Part shown: positions 49,613 through 59,461 of the stretch, piece by piece
Layout: the number at the start of each line of letters is the position of its first letter
Position numbering within the stretch: the stretch's first letter is position 1
Made by a program: the position numbers and the translations under genes
Source of the DNA: Pseudomonas vancouverensis
GTDB taxonomy: Bacteria > Pseudomonadota > Gammaproteobacteria > Pseudomonadales > Pseudomonadaceae
Reading direction: 5' to 3'
Assembly: GCF_004348895.1 (NCBI RefSeq)
Contig: NZ_RRZK01000003.1
Span: forward strand, 1-64,000
Length of the DNA stretch: 64,000 bases
Notes under the pieces: model-generated
The model's database searches: none
What the model saw: only the letters and a program-made list of their open reading frames with translations
What the model was told of the DNA's origin: nothing

Positions 49613-50822
49613 TGCCGGCGTGTTGACGGGCGCGGCCCTGCTCGCCCGTTTCACCGCGCTGGATGCCTTTCTGATCGAGCATCAGGCGCTGTGGAAGCCG
49701 CGACCCTTCACACACCTGCAATTGCCTTGGGAAACTTCCTACCCGCAATTGGCGGCCTGGCTACGCCAGCGTTCGCTGGAAGATGCAGAGAACGCCCACA
49801 ACCAGCCTGCGCTGCTGGATGCGCCCGCCCCCTTCACCTCCCTGGCAGCCGCCTCCATCGCGTTAAGCGCTGTGGATGAATTACCCGCGCACGCGCTGGA
49901 AGCGGCCGGACACCGGTTGAACGTCGATGTGCCGGGACGCAAATGGCAACAGATCGAAGCCTTTGCCAGCCGCTTGCAATTCACCAAGGAGCCAAAACAC
50001 TGGCTGGACTGGTGCTCGGGTAAAGGGCATTTGGGGCGACGGCTGCTGCAGCCTGGACAGCAACTGACGTGCCTGGAGTACGACCCGGCGCTGGTCGCCA
50101 GCGGTCAGGCACTCAGCCAGCGGCATCAACTGCATGCCCTGCATGTCGAACAGGATGTCCTCGCGAACGGCACGGCCGATCTGTTGCATGCCGGGCACAC
50201 GCCAGTGGCGTTGCATGCTTGCGGCGATCTGCACGTGCGCTTGATTCAGCTCGCCAGTGCGACGGGCTGCAAACAGCTCGCCATTGCTCCCTGCTGCTAT
50301 AACCGGATCAGTCGGAGCGAGTACGCTCCGATTTCCTCGGCCGCTCAGGCTTCAAGCCTGCGATTGTCTCTCGATGATCTGTCGCTGCCGATGAGTGAAA
50401 CCGTCACCGCCGGCGCTCGCGTGCGACGCCAACGCGATACCTCCATGGCCCGGCGCCTGGGGTTCGACCTGCTGCAACGGCAAATCCGCGGCGTAAATGA
50501 ATACCTGCCAACGCCTTCCCTGCCCAGCGCCTGGCTGGAAAAATCCTTCGCCGACTACTGCCAGGACCTGGCATCGCTCAAGGACTTATCCACAATCGGC
50601 CCGCAGGACTGGCCGGCCCTCGAAGCCGGTGGTTGGCAACGCTTGGCAGAGGTCCGCAACCTTGAGCTGGTTCGGGGACTTTTCCGACGACCTCTGGAGC
50701 TGTGGCTGACCCTGGACAGGGCACTTTTCCTTGCCGAGCACGGATATCGAGTTCGCCTCGGCACCTTCTGCGAAACCCCACTCACACCGCGCAATTTCCT
50801 GCTGCTCGCTGAACGCGATTAA
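49593..50822 (+). CDS. SAM-dependent methyltransferase, METTL25-like
   Basis: A 409-residue cytoplasmic protein. The class I methyltransferase core begins at WLDWCSGKGHLGRRLLQPGQ (motif I, about 140) with the acidic LEYDPALVASGQAL, and the conserved HACGDLHVRLIQL and IAPCCYNRI blocks. The HACGxL...CCY pair is characteristic of the eukaryotic METTL25/RRNAD1 type and of bacterial relatives. The substrate is unknown, perhaps RNA or a translation factor. The start MPAKDVDAGVLTG at 49593 lies inside the permease gene, so the two are coupled. Confidence 0.8.
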   Translation: MPAKDVDAGVLTGAALLARFTALDAFLIEHQALWKPRPFTHLQLPWETSYPQLAAWLRQRSLEDAENAHNQPALLDAPAPFTSLAAASIALSAVDELPAHALEAAGHRLNVDVPGRKWQQIEAFASRLQFTKEPKHWLDWCSGKGHLGRRLLQPGQQLTCLEYDPALVASGQALSQRHQLHALHVEQDVLANGTADLLHAGHTPVALHACGDLHVRLIQLASATGCKQLAIAPCCYNRISRSEYAPISSAAQASSLRLSLDDLSLPMSETVTAGARVRRQRDTSMARRLGFDLLQRQIRGVNEYLPTPSLPSAWLEKSFADYCQDLASLKDLSTIGPQDWPALEAGGWQRLAEVRNLELVRGLFRRPLELWLTLDRALFLAEHGYRVRLGTFCETPLTPRNFLLLAERD

Positions 50823-51073
50823 TCCTACACAGCCTGTGGATAACTCTGTTGATGGAATTCCGTGGATCCAAGATCTGCGGCTGTTTCAGAGGTGAAACGC
50901 AAGTGTTCACTTTTCGTACACCTGAAGAAAAAACCGCAAAAACAGGCATTTGCGAGCAACTGAGAACGGATCCACAAAATCGGCTTTAACCCGGTGCACT
51001 AAACACTCGGTTGTGCATAAGCATTACGCCAAAAGAACATAAACGGCCTTGAAAAGCTCAACTATCGTTGCCA

Positions 51074-51095
51074 AGCGTCAGAATTCTCTGACGCT
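51074..51095 (+). promoter_or_regulatory. Perfect hairpin in the deaminase-like gene leader
   Basis: AGCGTCAGA-ATTC-TCTGACGCT, with 9-bp perfect arms and a 4-nt loop, ends 8 bp before the AAGGAG RBS (51104-51109) of the following gene. It could be an operator or a translation-modulating leader structure. No T run follows, so it is not a terminator. Confidence 0.55.
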
Positions 51096-51119
51096 CAGGA
51101 AGCAAGGAGCTGAGTCACC

Positions 51120-52361
51120 ATGAGCACATTGAACAGTGCACAGGAAGCTGTCGATACTGTCGCCAACCAAGCCATTTATGCTGCCCTGCAACAAACCTTT
51201 GCGGTAGGCGGCGCGATCATCAATAACGCCAGCGGCGAAGTGATCGCCGCGCTGCACAACAACGTGCTGATGCCGTTTCCCGGCGGCGGCACCACTTATT
51301 TCCTGCCCCATGACCCCACCGCCCACGGCGAGCGCCAACTGGTGGACTGGTACTTCGAGAATGCCCAACCGCTGAACCTGCCACCGCCCAATCAACTGAC
51401 CGTCGTGACCACCCTTGATCCCTGCGCCATGTGCGCCGGTTCGCTGTTGACCGCAGGATTCAACGTCGCAGTCAGTGCGATCGATGACTACGCCGGCATC
51501 AACTACAACAGCCAGTTCACCTTTCCGTCACTGCCACCGCAGGTTCGCCAGCAAGCGCAGAACACCTGGGGTTACTACGCGATTGCAGCGCCAGTCAGCC
51601 GCGCCTGGCAAGGCTCGAACAGTCCGGTGTTCGCCGGCCAGACTATCGACTCGGCGGCGTACTTCCTGACCAGCTCGATCTTCTCCGCCAGCGTCAACAC
51701 CGTGCGTGAGGCCAGCAACAACAGCGGATTGCCGCCGGACCAGCTGCAAAACCCGGCGAACCTGCCGGCCAACAGTAAAGTTCGCCAGGCACTCACGGCA
51801 CTCAGCCCGTTCGCGCTGACAGTGCAATCGGCCAACCCGCGCGACCCTGGCGCGGAACTCGCCCCGCCACTGCTGAAAACCGCGCAGCAAAGTCCTGTGT
51901 TCAATTCGGTAGCGCTCATCGACCCGTTCGGCAACTTGCTGGTCTGCCTGGGTGGCGCCGAGAACCAGTCGCCAATTCGTACAGCGTTCATGGAAACCAC
52001 CCGCAACTACGCGGTCATGCGCTGGACCCTGATGAACGACCCCGATCCGGCCGTTCGTGCCGAAGCCGGGCAATACCTGACGCATCCCAAGTACGGCACC
52101 TTCGTCTTCCTGTACGCCCCGGACCCCACCACCCCGCAGGCGGTGATGACCTTTGGCGCCTACGGCTCGACGATGGAAGGCGCGGTGCCGCAGAGCTACC
52201 CGTCGAACCTGCAGTACGTGCTGTTGCCGGGCAATACCACAGCCCAGGCACTGTCGGAACTGGCCCAGAACCTGCCGCCGTTCTACACCCAAAGCGTGCA
52301 AGTCGCCCCTGCCCAGGTGCTGAGTCAGGACCTGATCAACGCCGTCAAAAACGGCGTGTAG
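51120..52361 (+). CDS. Deaminase-fold protein with unknown C-terminal domain
   Basis: A 413-residue protein without signal peptide. Residues about 15-140 form a cytidine-deaminase-like zinc domain with ligands H69-G-E71 (AHGERQLVDWY) and C102/C105 (TTLDPCAMCAG). The His-x-Glu and Pro-Cys-x-x-Cys pattern places it with CDA/guanine-type deaminases. The remaining ~270 residues (about 140-413) show no domain I recognise and include repeated Asn/Gln/Pro-rich stretches and a second beta-rich region (VALIDPFGNLLVCLGGAENQ). The start at 51120 has AAGGAG 10 bp upstream. The substrate is unknown. Confidence 0.75.
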   Translation: MSTLNSAQEAVDTVANQAIYAALQQTFAVGGAIINNASGEVIAALHNNVLMPFPGGGTTYFLPHDPTAHGERQLVDWYFENAQPLNLPPPNQLTVVTTLDPCAMCAGSLLTAGFNVAVSAIDDYAGINYNSQFTFPSLPPQVRQQAQNTWGYYAIAAPVSRAWQGSNSPVFAGQTIDSAAYFLTSSIFSASVNTVREASNNSGLPPDQLQNPANLPANSKVRQALTALSPFALTVQSANPRDPGAELAPPLLKTAQQSPVFNSVALIDPFGNLLVCLGGAENQSPIRTAFMETTRNYAVMRWTLMNDPDPAVRAEAGQYLTHPKYGTFVFLYAPDPTTPQAVMTFGAYGSTMEGAVPQSYPSNLQYVLLPGNTTAQALSELAQNLPPFYTQSVQVAPAQVLSQDLINAVKNGV

Positions 52362-52449
52362 TGCCCTGGAGCAAACCTCAGGTCCGGCCCTGCACAACTC
52401 CCCGCAGGGCCGGCCCGACACCCGCGTAAAAATAGTCAGAATTCAGGGG

Positions 52450-52477
52450 TTTACAGAACCCGCCCAATCGCTATAAT
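52450..52477 (+). promoter_or_regulatory. Sigma-70 promoter of tRNA-Thr
   Basis: TTTACA at 52450-52455 and TATAAT at 52472-52477 with 16-bp spacing, 14 bp before the tRNA. Confidence 0.75.
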
Positions 52478-52491
52478 CGTCGCCCTGACAT

Positions 52492-52567
<76 letters not shown>

Positions 52568-52572
52568 TACAA

Positions 52573-52605
52573 AACAAAGCCCCTGCAGAAATGCTGGGGC
52601 TTTGT
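52573..52605. terminator. Terminator after tRNA-Thr
   Basis: ACAAAGCCCC-TGCAGAAATGC-TGGGGCTTTGT, followed by TGTTT on the plus strand and with an A-rich flank that also allows use on the minus strand by the ABC operon. Confidence 0.85.
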
Positions 52606-52644
52606 TGTTTCTAGCATTCGATAAACGCCCAGCAAACCCGCACG

Positions 52645-53412
52645 TTACCTATCGTGCAAATGCTTCTTCAAAAACGACCGCGTACGCTCATGCATCGGGT
52701 TCTGCAGAATCTCCCCCGGCGCCCCTTCTTCAACGACAACCCCGCCGTCCATAAAGATAATCCGGTCCGCCACCTCGCCCGCAAAGCGCATTTCGTGGGT
52801 GACGATCAGCATGGTCATGTGCTCTGCGGCGAGTTGTTTCATGACCTGGTTGACCTCTTCGACCAGTTCCGGGTCCAGCGCCGAGGTGGCTTCATCGAAC
52901 AGCATGACTTTTGGCTGCATGGCCAGTGCCCGGGCGATGGCGACGCGTTGTTTCTGCCCGCCTGACAGGCGAGACGGGTATTCGTCGAATTTTTTCTCCA
53001 GCCCGACTTTCGACAAATATTCCATGGCCAACTCACGGGAGGCCTTTTTTGTCAGGCCCTTCAGTTTGATCGGGCCAATGGCGATGTTTTCGTACACGGT
53101 CAGGTGCGGGAACAGGTTGAAGTGCTGGAAAACCATGCCCATCTGTTGGCGCACGGCATTGATATGCTGCTCGAACTTTCGACCTTTCAACGGCCGGTTG
53201 ATGTGTTCGCCTTCCAGCCAGATCTCGCCATCGTCGAGCACTTCCAGGTGATTGATTGAGCGCAGCAGTGTGCTTTTGCCGGAGCCGCTGGGGCCGATGA
53301 TGGCGACGATCTGACCGCGGGACACGGACAGGTCAATGCCCTTGAGTACTTCAAGTGCGCCGTATGCCTTGCGGGCACCCTTTACCTCAACCATGGATGC
53401 TGTGCTGGTCAT
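52645..53412 (-). CDS. Polar amino acid ABC transporter ATP-binding protein
   Basis: A 255-residue GlnQ-type ATPase. Walker [10 protein letters not shown] (about 41), signature LSGGQKQR, Walker [15 protein letters not shown] and switch VTHEMRF are intact. Last gene of the importer operon, starting 4 bp inside the stop of the upstream permease. It powers uptake of the unknown substrate of the downstream-coupled fusion enzyme. Confidence 0.93.
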   Translation of the reverse strand: MTSTASMVEVKGARKAYGALEVLKGIDLSVSRGQIVAIIGPSGSGKSTLLRSINHLEVLDDGEIWLEGEHINRPLKGRKFEQHINAVRQQMGMVFQHFNLFPHLTVYENIAIGPIKLKGLTKKASRELAMEYLSKVGLEKKFDEYPSRLSGGQKQRVAIARALAMQPKVMLFDEATSALDPELVEEVNQVMKQLAAEHMTMLIVTHEMRFAGEVADRIIFMDGGVVVEEGAPGEILQNPMHERTRSFLKKHLHDR

Positions 53413-54068
53413 CGTGACATCTCTACCTTTTTTTCGAGAAGGTGCAGGCCGGCTTCGAGAACGAGATTGGCTGCGTAATAAACAATCGCAACAGTCAGAT
53501 AAAACTCAAACGGGCTGTAGGTCTCGCTCACGGCGAGCTGCGCGCTGTACACCAGTTCGGCAATGCCGATGATCGACACCAGGGAAGTGTCCTTCAGCAG
53601 GACAATAAGATTGTTGCCCAGCGGTGCTATGGTGCGGCGCAGTGCTTGCGGGACGATGATGTAGCGCTGGGTCTGGCCGCGGCTCAAGCCAATGGAGCGA
53701 GCCCCTTCGACCTGGCCGGCATCCACGGATACCACGCCGGCACGAATGACGTCGGCGTTGTAAACGGCGAAGTGCAGGCTAAGCCCGATGATGCCGGCCA
53801 CCGGTGCCGGAATATCGATGCCCACTTGCACAAGACCGTAATAAAGAACGTACAGCTGCAGAAGCAGCGGCGTGCCCATGAGCAGCCACGTCAGAAAGCG
53901 CACGGGCAATGCCAATAGTTTCGGCGCATACAAAACAATGAGGGCGAAGGCTACCCCGGCCAGCAAACTCAACAGGCTGGAGCTGATAAACATCACAACC
54001 GTCCACCACAGGCCTGTTGCAAGCAGCTCGGAATAAGGGCCAACAATACTCAGATCCAGACTTTGCAT
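53409..54068 (-). CDS. Polar amino acid ABC transporter permease 2
   Basis: A 219-residue inner-membrane permease with EAA loop [24 protein letters not shown] and the [18 protein letters not shown] region typical of the HisMQ family. The start [14 protein letters not shown] at 54068 is chosen over an upstream extension running into the preceding permease gene. Confidence 0.9.
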   Translation of the reverse strand: MQSLDLSIVGPYSELLATGLWWTVVMFISSSLLSLLAGVAFALIVLYAPKLLALPVRFLTWLLMGTPLLLQLYVLYYGLVQVGIDIPAPVAGIIGLSLHFAVYNADVIRAGVVSVDAGQVEGARSIGLSRGQTQRYIIVPQALRRTIAPLGNNLIVLLKDTSLVSIIGIAELVYSAQLAVSETYSPFEFYLTVAIVYYAANLVLEAGLHLLEKKVEMSR

Positions 54069-54078
54069 GTAAACGCAC

Positions 54079-54726
54079 TCACCTTGCCGCGAAGCGATTG
54101 TCGAGACGGTCAACAATGAACCTGACCAGGTAGACCATCACGATATAAAGCAGCGCGGACACCACGAACATTTCGAATGGCTTGTAGGTTGAGCTGATAA
54201 AGCGCTGGGCCGTATAGGAGAGCTCAACCACCGAGATCGTCGACACCAATGCCGAACCCTTGACCAGCGCGACGGCATTCACGCCCAGTGGCCTGATCAT
54301 CAACTTTGCCGCTTGCGGCAACGTGATGAACCAGAAGGTCTGGCCGCGTCCAAAACCAATGGAACGCGCCGCTTCTTCCTGGCCAGGGTCAACGTTGCTG
54401 ATGGCGCCGCGGATCGACTCTGCCATGTAGGCCGCGATGTTCAGACCCAGGCCGAGGACGCCCGCCGCGAAGGGCTCCAATTCCAGCCCGATCTGTGGCC
54501 CGCCGAAGTAGATGATGAATAGCTGAACCAGGCAGGGCGTGCCGCGAAACACGCTGATGTAGATTCTGGCGAGACAGCGCAACACCAGAGACGTGGACAG
54601 CCGCGCCGCTACCAGCACGATCGCCACCAGCAAACCAAGCAGCAACGCGAGGACAGAGATCTGCACCGTGATCCAGGCTGCCTCCAGGAAAAACGGGAAT
54701 GTGCGCTGTATGAGTGTCAGGTCCAT
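54079..54726 (-). CDS. Polar amino acid ABC transporter permease 1
   Basis: A 215-residue partner permease with the EAA loop GQEEAARSIGFGRGQTFWFITLPQ and FRGTPCLVQLFIIYFGGPQI. It is separated from permease 2 by 10 bp and from the binding-protein gene by 62 bp. Confidence 0.92.
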   Translation of the reverse strand: MDLTLIQRTFPFFLEAAWITVQISVLALLLGLLVAIVLVAARLSTSLVLRCLARIYISVFRGTPCLVQLFIIYFGGPQIGLELEPFAAGVLGLGLNIAAYMAESIRGAISNVDPGQEEAARSIGFGRGQTFWFITLPQAAKLMIRPLGVNAVALVKGSALVSTISVVELSYTAQRFISSTYKPFEMFVVSALLYIVMVYLVRFIVDRLDNRFAAR

Positions 54727-54788
54727 GGAAACGCTCGAAAAGTCTGATCGGCCGGCCCGACCCTGGGTCGGGCCCTGCTAAACATGAA

Positions 54789-55577
54789 TCAGCGGATATC
54801 GGTGCCAATCCACTTCATCGAGATCTTTTCGTAGGTGCCATCGGCGAGCATGTCTTCCAGCGCCTTCTGCATCGACGCCTTGAGCTCAGGATTGTTTTTG
54901 CGCAGCGCAATGCCCATGCCTTCGACGCCACCATCGCTGTCCGGTGGCGTGATGACACGAATCTTCTGCCCGGTTTCCTTGACCGCGACCAGCACCGGAA
55001 CGCTGTCCATCACGATCGCGTCGATACGCCCGGCGTCCAGGTCCACCAGCATTTCAGGCAGGCCTTTATAGGCCCGGACTTTGAGGTTGCCGCGAGCCCT
55101 GGCCCACTTATCGTGGGCATCCCCGAGCGTCACGCCAACGGTCACGTCCTTGAGATCATCGAGGCTTTTGATCGCGGAGTTTTCCTTCACCACGATCGTG
55201 CGGCCCGCATGGTAGTAAGGCCCGACGAAATCCACCGCTTTCTGCCGTTCCGGGGTGATGGTCATGGAGGCGACGATGGCGTCATATTTTTTCGCCAGAA
55301 GACCAGCAATGATCCCGTCGAAGGGCGTCGTGATGATCGTCACTTTCACCCCCATGCGCTCGGCCAGTGCCTCGCTGATGGACGCGTCGAAACCGACGAT
55401 CTGGTTCTGCTCGTTGGCAAAACTGAAGGGCGAATACTGGCCGCTCATGGCGATGCGGATTTCCTTCGCATCCTGGATCGACTTCAAGTCGTCAGCCTGA
55501 GCAGCCGAAGTGGAAAGCAGCGCCGCGGCCGCGACAGTGGATGCAGCAATCAAACACTTGAGTTTTTTAGTCAGCAT
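54789..55577 (-). CDS. Polar amino acid ABC transporter substrate-binding protein
   Basis: A 262-residue periplasmic SBP_bac_3 protein with a signal peptide (AASTVAAAALLSTSAAQA). Family blocks are IRIAMSGQYSPFSFANEQNQ, VTIITTPFDGIIAGLLAKKY and SMTITPERQKAVDFVGPYYH. The last two show it binds an amine-bearing substrate. Ligand identity is not readable from sequence. It lies 155 bp after the large fusion gene, on the same strand. Confidence 0.92.
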   Translation of the reverse strand: MLTKKLKCLIAASTVAAAALLSTSAAQADDLKSIQDAKEIRIAMSGQYSPFSFANEQNQIVGFDASISEALAERMGVKVTIITTPFDGIIAGLLAKKYDAIVASMTITPERQKAVDFVGPYYHAGRTIVVKENSAIKSLDDLKDVTVGVTLGDAHDKWARARGNLKVRAYKGLPEMLVDLDAGRIDAIVMDSVPVLVAVKETGQKIRVITPPDSDGGVEGMGIALRKNNPELKASMQKALEDMLADGTYEKISMKWIGTDIR

Positions 55578-55732
55578 TGGATGGCACCTTCGAAGCGTTA
55601 TTTTTATTGTTTCCGGTCGTTCACCCGGTCTTCAAAAAGAGCTTTGCATAGGCACTTTTGGAAAGCACCCGGCAAGTCGTCAGCCTGACGGGCACATTGC
55701 CGGAGTTCGCCGACACTATGTCGGGCAGCGCT

Positions 55733-58700
55733 TTACTGCAGTGCAGCCTTGAAGCTCTCGTCCAGCACCTCAAGCAAGAAATCCGCATTGGCCTGGCTGA
55801 AAATCATCGACGGGCGCATCTTCAGCACGTTGTCATGAGGGCCCTCGGTACCGATCAGAATCCCCCGCTCCCGGGCCCCATCGGCGACCTTTTTTGCCAG
55901 CGCCGTGGCGGGGACCTTGGTCTTGCGATCGGTCACCAGTTCTAAGCCGAGAAACAGCCCGAGCCCACGTACATCGCCGATGGCGTCGTAGCGCTGCTGC
56001 AATTTGCGGAAGCCTTCGAGCAAGTAGTTGCCCACGGTCAGCGCATTGAGTTTCAGGTTGTCGCGCTCGATCACATCGAGCACGGACAGCCCTACCGCAC
56101 AGGCCACCGGACTGCCGGCGAAGGTGTTGAAGTACTCCATACCGTTGTTGAAGCTGTCCGCCATTTCACGGGTGGTCACCACCGCCGACATGGGATGGCC
56201 ATTGCCGATGGGTTTGCCCATGGACACCGCGTCGGGCACCACGCCCTGGGTTTCAAACGCCCACCAGTGACTGCCGACACGACCGAAGCCGACCTGTACT
56301 TCGTCCGCCAGGCACACGCCGCCCTCGGCCCGCACCATGGCATAGACTTCTTTCAGGTAGTTTTCCGGGAAGAACAGTTGCCCCGCGACACTGGGAATGG
56401 ATTCCGCCAGAAAGAACGCCGGCGAGCGGCCCTGCTTGCGCATGAGCTCAATCTGATCGGCCACGCTTTCGGCGAAACGCTTGCCCAGCTCTTCGAACCG
56501 CCAACCATCTGCGGCACGGTAGGCATCCGGTACGGCTGCCTCGAACACATGATCTGCACGTCCTTTGCCGGCCTTGCGTTTGTATTTGTAGGGGCTGAGG
56601 TCGATCAATTCCTGCGTCGTGCCGTGATAGGCCCAGTCCAGCACAATCGCGTCATTTCGCCCGGTGTGATTGCGCGCCATGCGCAGCATCAGGCTGTTGG
56701 CTTCACTGCCCGAGCAGCCGAAGGAAGCCACTGCCAGGCCTTCCGGCAGGGTGGCGGTGAGCCGCTGCGCATACTCGACAATGTTGTCGTGCAGGTAACG
56801 CGTGTTGGTATTCAGCCGCGCCGATTGCCGCGAAATCGCTTGCACCACATCGGGATGGGAATGGCCGAGATGGCAGACGTTGTTGAAGCAATCGAGATAG
56901 GCGCGACCAAAGTTATCGATCAGCCAGACCCCGTCACCGCGCACGAACTTGATCGGGTCCGAGTAGGAAATCGACAAGTTGGGCAGCAGCAACTCTTTGC
57001 GCTTGGCGACGATCTCGGCCTTGGTGCGGCCGTCCTGGCTGTAGGTTTCCGGAGGAATGCCCGCCAGTGTCGAAACGTCGGGGAAAAGGTCGGCCCAAAC
57101 GTCGACATAAGCCCGTTCACCGACGCCGATGAACTCGCTCGCTTTCAGCCCGGTGTCCGTCGACATCTGAATATGCACATGGGGAATCCATCCGCCATTC
57201 TCGGTGTCCGCCCCCATGTAGCCGACCAGCGCGCCCGCCTCGAGACAATCACCAGGCTTCAGCCGCACCAGCACTTCGTGGGACATGTGCCCCCACAAGG
57301 TCAGGAACGGCGGGCAACCTTCTGGTGAGTGCTTGAGCATGATCAAGCCACCGTAGCCCAACGGTTCACGCTCGACCTCGACACTCTGCACCACCCCGGC
57401 AACCGGCGTATAAAGCGGCGTACCGGCGGGCATGATCAAGTCGACGCCGACGTGAATGATCCGGCGCTGGCCTTCAATGAATCGCGACTCGAACGCCGCG
57501 TCCGTGTAGATGGTGCGCTCCTCGCCCCAGGGACCGATGCCGAGCGGCACCTTGTGCGCGGCGGAAAAATCATTCCACCAGCGCGTCGCATCCGCTGGAC
57601 GCTGTTCGGCTGAAGCAATCGTCATTTCGTGCGAAGCATCGCCAAACGGCACAATGGCCTTGTTCAGGGTCGCGGCGGATGGCCGCACGATATCGGCGAA
57701 GGTTTTGCTGTTTTCAGTCACCCAGCGGCGAATCGCACCCGCACCTTCGATCGCATCAAAGCCACAGGCCTTGCGCAGGATCGCCGTCGCCAGTCGCGGG
57801 TTCATGCGGTCCATCCGCTCCAGCAGACGCCAGGCCGGCGCCTCGCTGATGGCCAGGTAGGGATTGTCTTGCGTCTGGCCGCAACGCTGGGCCGACAAGG
57901 TGACGCTGATCACCAGGCGCATCGCGATGAGATTGAAGAGGACGTCGACCTCCTCCGGCTGCAAAGGATATTTCTCGTGGAAGCCGGCCGTGAGCGCAGC
58001 CGCCGCGCCGATGGGGTCTTCCATGTCGAGAATGGAATAGGCGCAGGTGATCGCCACTTCCGCAATCAGCACCGTGTGCACGGCATCGCCGAAATCGATG
58101 ATGCCCGAGACGTTCTGATGATTGTGCGGGTCGACGAGGATGTTCCAGTCATTGCCGTCGTTGTGAATGACTTGCGCGCGCAGACGCGCAAGCTTTGGTT
58201 GAACCGTGTTTTCGAAACGCTCGATAAAGCGCTCGAGGATGGCCCGCTTGCCGGGATCCTTGACGAAGTGCAGACGCGAGCGCGAACGTGCGGCGTGACG
58301 CAAATCCCAGTCGAGATCACGTACCGCACCCGGATGAATGAAGCCCTGCAGCGCACGGTCTACTTCACCGAAGGACTGCCCGAGGCTGCGCATCAGTTCG
58401 GACGTACGCTCGACCTCGGCCAGCGGTGTGCCGTGCAGCCAGCTCACCATGCGCACCGCATGGGTTTCGCCGGTCGGTGCGACGGCAGATGCGAGGAAAT
58501 CACCGGCCAGGCTTTTCTTCAGAAAGGGTACGGCAAGCTCGGGATTGTGGCTGGCCAGGTGGCTGAGAATCGCCGTTTGAAACTCGCTTTCAATGCGCGG
58601 CTCACTCGCGTTGACGACCTTCAGGATCCACCCCGCATCGGTTCCGGTGTTCAACCGGTAGTTGCGGTCTCGCTCGCCGTCCAGCGGCGTGGCGCTACCT

Positions 58701-58780
58701 TTGACATCGAAAAGCTGCTCACCGAGTTTTTCGGCATCGACCGTCGAGAATTGCGGTGCAGGGTGGGAAAGGTCAGTCAT
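55733..58780 (-). CDS. Three-domain fusion: APH kinase - M23 metallopeptidase - class III aminotransferase
   Basis: A 1015-residue cytoplasmic-looking protein. Domain 1 (about 20-330) is an APH/choline-kinase-type phosphotransferase with the catalytic loop [10 protein letters not shown] (about 206) and GIIDFGD (about 229). Domain 2 (about 430-560) is an M23/LytM fold with the zinc motif HVGVD (about 442), LWGHMS and HVHIQM (about 533), all intact. Domain 3 (about 600-1010) is a class III PLP aminotransferase or phospho-lyase with [12 protein letters not shown] and PLP-Lys in [11 protein letters not shown] (about 855). No signal peptide. A kinase joined to a class III enzyme recalls hydroxylysine kinase plus phospho-lyase, so phosphorylation then elimination is a plausible reaction pair. 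It heads an amino acid importer operon and faces a divergent lrp. The start at 58780 is preferred, and an ATG 21 bp upstream is the alternative. Confidence 0.88.
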   Translation of the reverse strand: MTDLSHPAPQFSTVDAEKLGEQLFDVKGSATPLDGERDRNYRLNTGTDAGWILKVVNASEPRIESEFQTAILSHLASHNPELAVPFLKKSLAGDFLASAVAPTGETHAVRMVSWLHGTPLAEVERTSELMRSLGQSFGEVDRALQGFIHPGAVRDLDWDLRHAARSRSRLHFVKDPGKRAILERFIERFENTVQPKLARLRAQVIHNDGNDWNILVDPHNHQNVSGIIDFGDAVHTVLIAEVAITCAYSILDMEDPIGAAAALTAGFHEKYPLQPEEVDVLFNLIAMRLVISVTLSAQRCGQTQDNPYLAISEAPAWRLLERMDRMNPRLATAILRKACGFDAIEGAGAIRRWVTENSKTFADIVRPSAATLNKAIVPFGDASHEMTIASAEQRPADATRWWNDFSAAHKVPLGIGPWGEERTIYTDAAFESRFIEGQRRIIHVGVDLIMPAGTPLYTPVAGVVQSVEVEREPLGYGGLIMLKHSPEGCPPFLTLWGHMSHEVLVRLKPGDCLEAGALVGYMGADTENGGWIPHVHIQMSTDTGLKASEFIGVGERAYVDVWADLFPDVSTLAGIPPETYSQDGRTKAEIVAKRKELLLPNLSISYSDPIKFVRGDGVWLIDNFGRAYLDCFNNVCHLGHSHPDVVQAISRQSARLNTNTRYLHDNIVEYAQRLTATLPEGLAVASFGCSGSEANSLMLRMARNHTGRNDAIVLDWAYHGTTQELIDLSPYKYKRKAGKGRADHVFEAAVPDAYRAADGWRFEELGKRFAESVADQIELMRKQGRSPAFFLAESIPSVAGQLFFPENYLKEVYAMVRAEGGVCLADEVQVGFGRVGSHWWAFETQGVVPDAVSMGKPIGNGHPMSAVVTTREMADSFNNGMEYFNTFAGSPVACAVGLSVLDVIERDNLKLNALTVGNYLLEGFRKLQQRYDAIGDVRGLGLFLGLELVTDRKTKVPATALAKKVADGARERGILIGTEGPHDNVLKMRPSMIFSQANADFLLEVLDESFKAALQ

Positions 58781-58919
58781 GGTAAGTGTTTTCCAAGCCA
58801 TTTTTTTCAGTTAGCTTGGCACGCGAAGCCTGGGACGGCAGTAGGTATGCGGTCGCCTTTCGCCTGCATATTGTCGGAATCGACCGGCACAAAATCGGTG
58901 GCAAAATTGGGGAGTTCTG

Positions 58920-59360
58920 ATGCGCGACCTGGACACGAAAGATCGCGAAATACTCGAAATATTATCCAAGGAAGCGCGCATAGCCCTGAAGGCGCTGGCC
59001 GCGAGAATCGGCCTTTCAAGAAGTGCGACCAGCGAACGCGTCATCAACCTTGAGCGCAATGGCGTGATCAGGGGTTACCGAGCGGATATCGGCGAAATCG
59101 ACGCCAACGTGATCCGCGCCATCCTCCTGGTCTGCCTGAAACGTACACCGGCCATCAGCCTGCTGGATCTACTTGCGCAACACTCGCAGGTACGGCGCAT
59201 CTCCTCGGTCAGTGGCCAGCTGGATCTGGTGATCGAGGTCGAATCACGCACCATCGATGACCTGAATCGAGTCAGGGATGCCGTCGCCAGTCATGAAACC
59301 GTTGAAGACATCACCACTGCTGTCGTGCTTCGGCGTGATCTGGATCGGCAGACGTCCTGA
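58920..59360 (+). CDS. Lrp/AsnC family transcriptional regulator
   Basis: A 146-residue regulator with an N-terminal AsnC-type winged HTH (LDTKDREILEILSKEARIAL then LAARIGLSRSATSERVINLE) and a C-terminal RAM effector-binding domain (about 65-140) containing VSGQLDLVIEVESRTIDDLN. It reads away from the three-domain fusion across 139 bp, so it most likely controls that operon, with the transported substrate or its product as effector. The ATG at 58920 has GGGGAG a few bases upstream. Confidence 0.92.
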   Translation: MRDLDTKDREILEILSKEARIALKALAARIGLSRSATSERVINLERNGVIRGYRADIGEIDANVIRAILLVCLKRTPAISLLDLLAQHSQVRRISSVSGQLDLVIEVESRTIDDLNRVRDAVASHETVEDITTAVVLRRDLDRQTS

Positions 59361-59368
59361 TTCGCATT

Positions 59369-59420
59369 GCTCACCGATACCCTCAAGAAAAAGCCCCTGT
59401 AGCAATACAAGGGCTTTGTT
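59369..59420 (+). terminator. Terminator of lrp (left copy of a duplicated element)
   Basis: AAGCCCCTGTAGCAATACAA-GGGCTTTGTTTT hairpin. The sequence GCTCACC...CAAGAA...AAGCCCC.GTAGCAATAC.AGGGCTTT recurs at 60821-60865. Confidence 0.75.
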
Positions 59421-59461
59421 TTACAGCTGTCAGCCAAATGAAGGCATGAGCGCCATTCGAG

